From Bordetella genomosp. 2 (GTDB taxonomy: Bacteria; Pseudomonadota; Gammaproteobacteria; Burkholderiales; Burkholderiaceae_B): a DNA stretch of 64,000 nucleotides. The stretch lies in the NCBI RefSeq assembly GCF_002261345.1, contig NZ_NEVT01000006.1:558001-622000 (forward strand), read 5' to 3'. This document shows, in pieces, positions 16,200 through 25,000 of the stretch (the stretch's first letter is position 1; each line of letters begins with the position of its first letter). Below the pieces are notes generated by a model. The model had not been told where the DNA came from and ran no database searches. It was given only the letters and a program-made list of their open reading frames with translations. The position numbers and the translations under genes are program-made.

Positions 16200-17519
16200 T
16201 TAGTGTTCTTGTGGGGCGGCGCGCGGCCGAGGCGCGGCATCGCGGCGGCCCGCACGGGGCGCCGCCGCGTCATCCTTCGATTCGAGATCCCAGGCCTGGC
16301 GCGGATCGAAGCTCATGGCCGCCAGCATGGTCAGGATGACCACCATGCCGAAGGCGCCCGCCGCCGGCCCGGCGGAAATTTCCATCAGCGCGCCGAAGTG
16401 GGCCAGCGCCGACAACAATATCACCACGAAGACGTCCAGCATCGACCACTGGCCGATGAACTCGATCATCTCGTACATGCGGGTACGCTGGCGCAGGTTG
16501 AAGCGGCTGCGTCGCTGCAGGGCGATCGCCAGGGCGCCGAGCGCGAGGATCTTGGTCAGCGGCACCACGATGCTGGCCACGAAGACGATCAGGGCGATGT
16601 CCCAGGAGCCGGTGCGCCAGAGATCGACCACGCCGCCCAGAATGGTGTGGCCGCTGTCGCCGAAGAACACCGACCGGATATGCATGATGGGCAGCACGTT
16701 GGCCGGCACGTACAGCACCGCCGCGGCCAGCAACAAGGCCCAGGTGCGGCCCAGCGAGTTCGGCTTGCGGTAGTGCACGACGGCGTCGCAGCGCACGCAA
16801 TGGTGCGTCGCGCCCTCGTCGTGTACCGGCAGCGCCTGCACCTGGCCGCACACATGGCAGCCGGTGAGGACCTGGCCAGGCTGGCGCAGCGGCACATGCA
16901 CCGGCGCCACGCCGTTTTCCTCGGCATAGCGCCATATGGCATGGGGCGACAGGCGATCCAGGATCGTGAGCAGCACCGTCAGCGCGCCGAACGCGTACAA
17001 GCCGACGTCCGGCTTGACCGCCGCCATGCCGGCCAGCTTCACCACCGACACCACTACGCCCAACAGGAATACCGGCACCATGCACCACGGCCGCAGCAGG
17101 CCCAGCAGGCGCATCGCCGGCCGCAACCCGCGCGGCTCCCGTCCGTGCGCCAGCGGCACCAGGACCCATAGCAGCACGCACAATTGCAGCAGCGGCAGCG
17201 CGAACCCGGCCAATCCGGTCATGATGGCCGCCGCCGCATAGCCCTGCTGCCAGGTCATGCCGACGGCATCGAGCAGCGAGGCGCGGCTGGTCATGCCCTG
17301 CACCGACATACTGATGACGGGATACGCGTTGGCCGCGATGAACACGATCAGCGCGGCCAGCGCAAGCGCCAGCCACGCCGACAGGTTCAGGCGGCTATAG
17401 CGCCACAGGACCGTGCCGCAGCGGGCGCAGGAAGCCGTCTCCCCAGGCTGCAATTCGTGCCGGCGGAACACACTGGCGCAGTGCTCGCACGAAATCAGGG
17501 GCTGAGGACTCAAGATCAA
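16200..17519 (-). CDS. pqiA: PqiA, paraquat-inducible integral membrane protein
   Basis: Multispanning inner-membrane protein of the PqiABC lipid transport system, 439 residues. Two PqiA modules are visible, each preceded by a zinc-ribbon-like pair of CxxC motifs: CEHC and CARC near residues 10-33, then CHVC and CVRC near the middle. Each is followed by four hydrophobic helices. The start is a TTG at 17517-17519 whose last bases overlap the clpA stop, so translation is probably coupled to clpA. The hydrophilic C-terminal tail is rich in Arg, Ala and Pro. Coupling to clpA is unusual, as pqi genes in enterobacteria form a separate SoxRS-controlled operon. Confidence 0.92.
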   Translation of the reverse strand: MILSPQPLISCEHCASVFRRHELQPGETASCARCGTVLWRYSRLNLSAWLALALAALIVFIAANAYPVISMSVQGMTSRASLLDAVGMTWQQGYAAAAIMTGLAGFALPLLQLCVLLWVLVPLAHGREPRGLRPAMRLLGLLRPWCMVPVFLLGVVVSVVKLAGMAAVKPDVGLYAFGALTVLLTILDRLSPHAIWRYAEENGVAPVHVPLRQPGQVLTGCHVCGQVQALPVHDEGATHHCVRCDAVVHYRKPNSLGRTWALLLAAAVLYVPANVLPIMHIRSVFFGDSGHTILGGVVDLWRTGSWDIALIVFVASIVVPLTKILALGALAIALQRRSRFNLRQRTRMYEMIEFIGQWSMLDVFVVILLSALAHFGALMEISAGPAAGAFGMVVILTMLAAMSFDPRQAWDLESKDDAAAPRAGRRDAAPRPRAAPQEH

Positions 17520-19825
17520 TCGACCAGTTCGACTTCCTGTTTGTCGGGTGCGCCGGAGCCGGACGACTTGCCGGGGCCATCGAACGTGAGACTGACCTTG
17601 CCGGCCTCGTCGAGGTCGACCGTGACCGTCCCGCCGTCCGCCAGCTTGCCGAACAGCAGCTCGTCGGCCAGCGCCCGGCGGATGGTGTCCTGGATGAGGC
17701 GCTGCATGGGACGCGCGCCCATGAGGGGATCGAAGCCTTCCTTGGCGAGGTGTTCGCGCAGGGCCTCGGTGAAGACGGCTTCGACGCGGCGCTCGTGCAA
17801 CTGGTCTTCGAGCTGCATCAGGAACTTGTCGACCACGCGCAGGATGATCTCGCGCGACAGCGGCGCGAACGGGATGATCGCGTCGAGCCGGTTGCGGAAC
17901 TCGGGCGTGAACATGCGGCGGATCTCGGCCATTTCGTCGCCCACGACGCGGCTGTTGGAAAAGCCGATGGCGGGACGGTTGAGCGTTTCGGCGCCCGCGT
18001 TGGTCGTCATGATGATGATGACGTTGCGGAAATCGGCCTTGCGCCCGTTGTTGTCCGTCAGCGTGCCGTGGTCCATGACCTGCAGCAGGATGTTGAACAC
18101 GTCGGGATGCGCCTTCTCGATTTCATCGAGCAGCAGCACGCAGTGCGGCTGCTTGGTGATGGCCTCGGTCAGCAGCCCGCCCTGGTCGAAACCGACGTAG
18201 CCCGGCGGCGCGCCGATCAGGCGCGACACCGCGTGGCGTTCCATGTATTCGGACATGTCGAAGCGCAGCAGCTCGACCCCCATGGTGAACGCCAGCTGGC
18301 GCGCCACTTCGGTCTTGCCCACGCCGGTGGGGCCGGAAAACAGGAACGAGCCGATCGGGCGGTCCGGCTTGCCCAGCCCGGAGCGCGCCATCTTGATGGC
18401 GGCCGACAGGGCCTCGATGGCATTGTCCTGGCCGAACACGACGGTCTTGAGGTCGCGCTCGAGCGTGGCCAGCTTGCTGCGGTCGTCGTTGGACACCGAC
18501 TGCGGCGGAATGCGCGCAATCTTGGAGACGATGTTCTCGATGTCGATCTTGCCGATGACCTTCTTCTGGCGCGAACGCGGCAGCAGCCGCTGCGCCGCCC
18601 CGGCCTCGTCGATGACGTCGATGGCCTTGTCCGGCAGGTGCCGGTCGTTGATGTAGCGCGCCGACAGCTCGGCGGCGGCGCTCAGGGCGGCGGCCGAATA
18701 GCGCACGTTGTGATGCTCTTCGAAGCGGCTCTTCAGGCCGCGCAGAATCTGCACGGTCTGCTCGACGCTGGGCTCGGAGACATCGATTTTCTGGAAGCGC
18801 CGCGACAGCGCATGGTCTTTCTCGAACACGCCGCGGAACTCGGTGTAGGTGGTGGCGCCGATGCACTTGAGCTGGCCGGAGGACAGGGCCGGCTTGAGCA
18901 GGTTGGACGCATCGAGCGTGCCGCCCGAGGCCGAGCCCGCGCCGATCAGGGTGTGGATCTCGTCGATGAACAGGATGGCATCGGGATTGCCGCGGATCTG
19001 CTTGAGCACGCCCTTGAGGCGCTGCTCGAAGTCGCCCCGGTACTTGGTGCCGGCCAGCAACGCGCCCATGTCGAGCGCGTACACGTGCGCGGCCTGCAGG
19101 ATCTCCGGCACCTCGCCGCGGGTGATGCGCCAGGCCAGGCCCTCGGCGATGGCGGTCTTGCCGACGCCGGCCTCGCCGACCAGCAGCGGATTGTTCTTGC
19201 GGCGCCGGCACAGCACCTGGATGACGCGCTCGACCTCGTGCTCGCGGCCGATCAGCGGATCGATGCGGCCGGCCAGCGCGGCGGCGTTGAGGTCGTTGGC
19301 GTATTGGTCCAGCGGCGATTGGCGCGCCTCGGCGGATTCCTCCATGCCGGGCTGCTCCTTGGGCGTGGCGGCGGACTCCTCCTGCGGCTGCTTGGTGATG
19401 CCATGTGACAGGAAATTGACCACGTCCAGCCGCGTGACGCCCTGCTGTTGCAGGTAGTACACGGCATGGGAGTCCTTCTCGCCGAAAATGGCCACCAGCA
19501 CGTTGGCGCCGGTGACCGGCTTCTTGCCGGTGCCGCCCGCCGACACGTGCATGATGGCGCGCTGGATCACGCGCTGGAAACCCAGCGTGGGCTGGGTGTC
19601 CACCTCGGCGCCTGTAGGTATGACCGGCGTGTTCTCGGACACGAACTGACGCAGATTACGGCGCAAGTCATCCAGATTGGCGGCGCAGGCGCGCAGGACT
19701 TCCACGGCCGACGCGTTGTCGAGCAGCGACAAAAGCAGGTGCTCGACGGTAATGAATTCATGCCGGGCCGAACGGGCCTCGACAAAAGCCATGTGCAGGC
19801 TGACTTCAGGCTCTTGGGAAATCAC
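17516..19825 (-). CDS. clpA: ClpA, AAA+ unfoldase of the ClpAP protease
   Basis: Cytoplasmic ATP-dependent unfoldase that feeds substrates, including N-end-rule substrates from ClpS, to ClpP. The start is placed at a GTG (19825) directly after a GGAGGA ribosome site because the resulting N-terminus (ISQEPEVSLHMAFVEAR) aligns end to end with known ClpA; an ATG at 19843 would add six residues. Two AAA+ modules are visible: D1 with Walker A GEAGVGKTAIAEG near residue 210 and D2 with GPTGVGKTEVAR near residue 490. An N-domain resembling ClpA/ClpB repeats precedes them. Length (769 residues) is typical. It lies 56 nt after pbpC and overlaps pqiA. clpS is about 7.5 kb upstream, separated from clpA by two envelope genes. 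Confidence 0.96.
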   Translation of the reverse strand: MISQEPEVSLHMAFVEARSARHEFITVEHLLLSLLDNASAVEVLRACAANLDDLRRNLRQFVSENTPVIPTGAEVDTQPTLGFQRVIQRAIMHVSAGGTGKKPVTGANVLVAIFGEKDSHAVYYLQQQGVTRLDVVNFLSHGITKQPQEESAATPKEQPGMEESAEARQSPLDQYANDLNAAALAGRIDPLIGREHEVERVIQVLCRRRKNNPLLVGEAGVGKTAIAEGLAWRITRGEVPEILQAAHVYALDMGALLAGTKYRGDFEQRLKGVLKQIRGNPDAILFIDEIHTLIGAGSASGGTLDASNLLKPALSSGQLKCIGATTYTEFRGVFEKDHALSRRFQKIDVSEPSVEQTVQILRGLKSRFEEHHNVRYSAAALSAAAELSARYINDRHLPDKAIDVIDEAGAAQRLLPRSRQKKVIGKIDIENIVSKIARIPPQSVSNDDRSKLATLERDLKTVVFGQDNAIEALSAAIKMARSGLGKPDRPIGSFLFSGPTGVGKTEVARQLAFTMGVELLRFDMSEYMERHAVSRLIGAPPGYVGFDQGGLLTEAITKQPHCVLLLDEIEKAHPDVFNILLQVMDHGTLTDNNGRKADFRNVIIIMTTNAGAETLNRPAIGFSNSRVVGDEMAEIRRMFTPEFRNRLDAIIPFAPLSREIILRVVDKFLMQLEDQLHERRVEAVFTEALREHLAKEGFDPLMGARPMQRLIQDTIRRALADELLFGKLADGGTVTVDLDEAGKVSLTFDGPGKSSGSGAPDKQEVELVD

Positions 19826-19881
19826 GCTTCCTCCGTAACGCATCGAAGCGGTCGAAATACACGATTCATATTCTAAGCCGA

Positions 19882-22047
19882 TCAGGGCGTAACACCAGAG
19901 ATTTCAAAAACCACACGGTCGTATCGGCCTTGCGCATCCATGGCGGTCAATGTGTACCGTCCATTGTGCACCAAGGCCAATTGCAGCGGCGCGGACGGCT
20001 CGCCGCGCTGTTTCACGCGGCCGTCCAGCATCCACCATACTTCTCCGCGCGCACCCTGCACGCTTACATCCAGTACTACTTCCTGCCGGCCCGGCACCGG
20101 GCGCAGCACCGAGCCGTCGGCCACGCCCTGCAACCGCAACGGCCCGCGCGCCGCATCGGCATAGCCGGCGAAGGTGGGCGGCACCGTCTGGTCCAGCGCC
20201 CACGCCGAGCGGGGCTGCGAACATGGCTGCGCCGGCATGCCACCCTGGCGCCAGCCCTGCGGCCAACAGGCGATCACCGGCTGTACGCTGGCCGGCCGCC
20301 GGCGCGGCTGCGGCGTCCCGGCCGGCAGGGTCGCCGCGATGTCGCGCAACAGCGGCGCCGCCACGTTGGCCCCGAAAAAACCCGGATTTGGGGTGCCGTC
20401 CGGACGCCCGACCCACACCCCGATGGTCCAGCGGTCGGTCACGCCCAACGCCCAGGCGTCGCGGAAACCGAAGCTGGTGCCGGTCTTCCAGGCCAGCCGG
20501 CGCCCCGGCGCGCCATCCTGCCAGAGCGGCCGGTCGGGATGCCCGCCGCCCTCGAGAATGTCGCGCACGATCCAGGCCGCGCCTGCGCTCATCATACGGG
20601 ACTCGACCCGGGGCTGTCCCGGCGCCAGGCGCGGACGGCCGGCCAGCCCGTCGCGCGCCAGGGCGCGGTAGGCGCCGACCAGTTCTTCCAAGGTGGTGCC
20701 GGCCCCGCCCAAAATCAAGCTCAGGTTGGGCGCGGCGCCATCCGGCATGCGCAGGCGCACCCCGCCGGCCAGCATGGCGGCGGAGAAACGCGCCGGCCCG
20801 ACGCGGTCGAGCAAATCGACCGCCGGCACATTCAACGACCGCTGCAGCGCCTGGGCGACACTGACCGGCCCCGAGAATGCCGCCTGGAAATTGCCCGGCG
20901 CGTAACCGCCGAACGACAGCGGCGCGTCCAGCAACAGGCTTTCCGAATGGATCAATCCGTCGTCGAGGGCTTGCGCATACAGGAATGGCTTGAGCGTGGA
21001 CCCCGGCGAACGCACGCCCCGCACCATGTCCACATGCGCGTAGCGGCTGGCATCGGAAAAATCGGCCGAGCCGGCGTAGGCCTTGATTTCCAGCGTATCG
21101 TTGTCCATGGCCAGGGCCGCCATCGACACTTTGGGCGGCAGCCCGTCCACCCGGTCGAGCAGCATGCGCTCGACGGTGGCCTGGATATCGGCGTCCAGGG
21201 TCGAGGCCACCACCGCCGGGCGCTTGCCGCGGCGTTGCTGGCCGGCCATCAATCGCTGGGCGGCCAGCGGGGCCAGCCAGCGCGCGCGCAGCGGTGGCGC
21301 CATGACCGTCTCCAGCTTGGCGTCGGCGATCGCCGCCGCGCTCCAGCCGCGCGCCGCCATGCGGTCCAGCACCTTGTCGCGGGCGGCCTGGGCGGCCTGC
21401 GGATGGCGATCCGGCCGCAGCCGGGACGGCGCCTGCGGCAGCGCCGTGAGCAAGGCGGCCTCGGCGCGGCTGAGGTCGCGGGCCGATTTGCCCAGCCACA
21501 GGCGCGCGCCCATTTCCACGCCCTCGACGATACCGCCCATCGGCGCATGCGCCAGATAAAGCCCCAGGATTTCGTCTTTGCTGAAATGCCATTCGAGCTG
21601 CACCGCCCTGGCGATCTGCAGCAGTTTCGCGGCCGGCGAACGCGACGGCAGCGCGGCCAGGCCCGGGTCGACCAGCCGGGCCACCTGCATGGTCAGTGTC
21701 GAGCCGCCGGAAACGATGCGCCCGTGCGCCAGCCATTGCCAGCCGGCGCGCGCCAGCGCCACGGGATTGAATCCCGGGTGCCAATAGAACCAGCGGTCTT
21801 CATAGCCGAGCAAGGCTTCCAGGTAGCGCGGCGCGACCTCGCCCGGCGTGACCGGATAGCGCCATACACCGTCGCGGCTGGGATAGGTGCGCAGCGGCGT
21901 GCCGTCGGCGGCCACCACCACCGCGGCCGCGCCGCCGCCCGGGGGCGGCAGCGGATACAGCCAGTCCAGCGCCAGCAGCGCCGCGGCGAGGGCCAGGAAG
22001 CCGCCCGCCAGCCTGGCCAGCCGGCGGCGCCCGCGTGCGGCCAGCAT
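19882..22047 (-). CDS. pbpC: Penicillin-binding protein 1C, bifunctional peptidoglycan glycosyltransferase/transpeptidase
   Basis: Class A penicillin-binding protein anchored in the inner membrane and active in the periplasm, 721 residues from the start at 22047. That ATG overlaps the stop of the alpha-2-macroglobulin gene by one nt (TGATG), so I prefer it to longer in-frame starts. A transmembrane helix (LAGGFLALAAALLALDWLYP) is followed by the GT51 domain (LLGYEDRWFYWHPGFNP, GGSTLTMQVARL) and the transpeptidase domain with active-site SxxK in SPGSTLKPF, SLN in RSLNVPAV and KTG in WKTGTSFGFRDAW. The C-terminal ~90 residues match the BiPBP_C domain typical of PBP1C. Pairing with YfhM is common in proteobacteria and suggests a role in repair after breach of the wall. 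Confidence 0.95.
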   Translation of the reverse strand: MLAARGRRRLARLAGGFLALAAALLALDWLYPLPPPGGGAAAVVVAADGTPLRTYPSRDGVWRYPVTPGEVAPRYLEALLGYEDRWFYWHPGFNPVALARAGWQWLAHGRIVSGGSTLTMQVARLVDPGLAALPSRSPAAKLLQIARAVQLEWHFSKDEILGLYLAHAPMGGIVEGVEMGARLWLGKSARDLSRAEAALLTALPQAPSRLRPDRHPQAAQAARDKVLDRMAARGWSAAAIADAKLETVMAPPLRARWLAPLAAQRLMAGQQRRGKRPAVVASTLDADIQATVERMLLDRVDGLPPKVSMAALAMDNDTLEIKAYAGSADFSDASRYAHVDMVRGVRSPGSTLKPFLYAQALDDGLIHSESLLLDAPLSFGGYAPGNFQAAFSGPVSVAQALQRSLNVPAVDLLDRVGPARFSAAMLAGGVRLRMPDGAAPNLSLILGGAGTTLEELVGAYRALARDGLAGRPRLAPGQPRVESRMMSAGAAWIVRDILEGGGHPDRPLWQDGAPGRRLAWKTGTSFGFRDAWALGVTDRWTIGVWVGRPDGTPNPGFFGANVAAPLLRDIAATLPAGTPQPRRRPASVQPVIACWPQGWRQGGMPAQPCSQPRSAWALDQTVPPTFAGYADAARGPLRLQGVADGSVLRPVPGRQEVVLDVSVQGARGEVWWMLDGRVKQRGEPSAPLQLALVHNGRYTLTAMDAQGRYDRVVFEISGVTP

Positions 22048-25000
22048 CAGGGGCGCGTGCCGCGGTCGCGGATCTCGATCGGGCTCCATTGCTCGCCCAC
22101 GCCACGCAACTCGGGACGGTACATATCCTCGGCCGCGGCCGACGGCACCGCGTAGCGCCCGGGCGTGACCACGCGCGCCATGTAGAAGATATCGACCGCG
22201 CCGCGATTGAGCTCGACCGCCGCCACATAGCGGTCGTCGCGGAACTCCCGGTGCTTGATGGCGGAATTGGCCAGCGCGTCGGCCACGCGCGTGCCGCCGA
22301 TCTCCCAATCCTGCATGTCGGGGCTTTGCGACAGGTTCAGGTTCTCGACTTCGAAACCGGCGGGCACGCGGTCGACCAGCAGCGCGTCCGGCAGCAACTG
22401 GTTGGCCGAAGCGCGCAGCTTCACCACGAGCAGGTCGCCCGTGTGCAGCACGCCGCCGTCCCAGGGCCTGCCGTCGGGCGTGTACCAGCTGCGCTGCAGG
22501 CGGATTACGTCGCTGCGCGGCGCCGGCGGTTCGCGCCGCGTGCCCTGCAGGTCGAATTCGGCGAACAGGGGCTGGGTGCCGGTATTGGTCAGCCGCAGGG
22601 CCGGCAGGTCCGCGCCGCGCAGCGCCAGCGCGCGATCGGCGGCGCCCTGCAGCGCCTGGACGCCGGCCGCCGTGGCCAGCTCGGCCGACCAGGGCGCCTC
22701 GGCATCGCCGCCGGCCGCGCGCGCGGCCAGCACCAGCGCCATCTGTTCTTGCGTGGACAGGTAGGAACGGCCCTGCAGCCGGCCGTCCAGCTGCGCCAGC
22801 AGGGCTTCCCTGCCCTCGTCCAGCAACCCGTACTGCGCGGCCAAAGCGTAGCTCAGCGCGTAGTCGCGCACCGCGCTGCCGTAGTCGCCCAGCCAGTCGT
22901 CGCCATAACCGGCCCGCCCATCGTGCCGGCGGAAGCCGTAGGCCCGCTGCGCCGCCAGGCCGGCGGCCTGCTCCATGCGCCCCGCGTCGCCCATGAGCTG
23001 GAACGCCGCGGCGAGCTGGATCAGCGGCAGCGGCGACAGCGCGCGTTCCTGGTAGCGGTCGAGCAATTGCCGCACGGTGGACAGCGGCGCCTGGCGGTCA
23101 CGCGCCAGCGCCAGGGCCGCGGCGGCGTAGCCCGCGAAGCGCCGATGGTCGTTGCGCAGCGTATCGATATCGTCGCTGGCGATGCGCCCATTCTGCAGGC
23201 CGCGCCGCAACCGGTCGGGCCAGGTGCCGAAGCTGCCGGCGCTTTGCTGCAATTGCTCCAGCAGCCATTGGCGCGGACGCGCCAGCGCCGCTTCCGGCAC
23301 GCTGAAGTCATGGTCGCGCGCGTCCTGCATGAAACCGACCGCATACGCCGTCAGCCAGACATCGCGCGCCGACGCATCGCCCCACAGCGAATAGGCGCCC
23401 GCGGCATTGCGCATGCCGGCCAGGCGGGACAGCGCGCCGGCCACTTTCCCGGCCCGTTCCTCGCGGCTATGCGCCGGCAGGCCGAAGCGCTTGCCGTCTT
23501 CGTCGCTCACCAGCACCCATGGCAGGGCCGCGCTGATGGTCTGCTCGGTGCAGCCGTACGGATAACCGAGCAGGCGCTCCACCAGCCGCGCGACGTTGAT
23601 GGGCGGACGATTCGACAGGCTCAGGCTGGCCGTGACCGAATCGGGGTAGTAGCCCGCCAGCGCGTCCGCCCCCGGCGCGAAGCTCTCGCCCGGCGCCAGC
23701 CGCAGGCGCCGCACCCGGCTCTCGGCGGCGTGGGCGGGTTGCACTTGCAGGACCGCCTCGCGCACGATGTGCACGGGCTTGGGCCCGCCCGCGCCGTCGA
23801 CCTGCAGCCGCAATTGCCCCAGCCCGTAGGAGCCGGTGGTAGTGGCGGTGAAGCGCAGAGTGGCGCGCTGCCGGTGCTTGAGCGTGAGCGTGCGGGCGCC
23901 GTCGGCGATCGCCAGCGGGTCGAGCGCGCGCAAGTCGACCTTGACCTGCTGGGTGGCGCCGCTCAGGTTCGTGACATCCAGCGCCACGGCGGCCTGGTCG
24001 CCCGGCGTCACGAAACGCGGCATGCTGAGCTCGGCCACGATCGGCGCCGCCACCACCATCTCGGCCTCGGCGCTGCCGTATTGCTCGCCGGTGAACGCGA
24101 CCGCCATCAGCCGCAGCGTGCCGTTGAAGTCCGGCAGGTCCAGCGCGATCTCGGCCTCGCCCCGCTCGTCCAGCGCGACCGGGCCGGAGAACAGGTCCAC
24201 CAGCTTGACCTTCTTCGGCAGGCTGCGGCTGTCGCCGCGCAGCGCCGCGTCGCCGCCCCATTTCAGCCGCCCGCGGGTGCCGTCCATTTGCTCGATCAGC
24301 TTGCCGTACATGTCGCGCAGTTCAGCGGCATAGCGATGCTTGCCAAAGAAGAAATCGAGCGGATCGGGCGTCGCGTACTGGTTGATGTTGAGGATGCCCA
24401 CGTCGACCGCCGACAGCGTCACGGTGGCGCGCCGGCCCTGCGCGCCGTCCACCTTGACCCGCACGGTCGAGCGCGCCTCGGGCTCGACCTTGGCGGGCGC
24501 CGCGATGGCGACGCCGAGCCGGCGCTCGTCGCTGGCGATGGGCAGGAATGTCAGCCCCAGCGCACGGGCCGGCGTAATGCGGTCGCCGGCGCTGCCCGGC
24601 CGGAACACCACCGCCGATACGTACAGATCGTGACGCTTCCATGCGGGATCGAGCGCGATCTCGACCGGCGTGCCCGAGGCCTGGACCGGCACCCAGCGCG
24701 ACCACAGCATGCGGTCCGCCTCGACCGTGATGAGCGCCTGCCCATCGTGCGGCGGCGTGACCGTCAGCTTCACCGTATCGCCGGGCCGGGCCGGCACGCC
24801 TTCCAGTTTCATCTGCACCCGATCGGGGCGGTTGCCTACCGCCTCGGCGTCCTGCGCGCCCCAACCCGCATAGAAGCGGTAGCGCAATACCTGGCCGGTC
24901 TGCGGATCGGCGATCTCCAGGCGATAGCGGCCCCAGTCCACCGGCAAGGCCAGCGGCGTGCGATCCGGCAGCGCGATCTGGCGCGACTCGACCAGTTCCT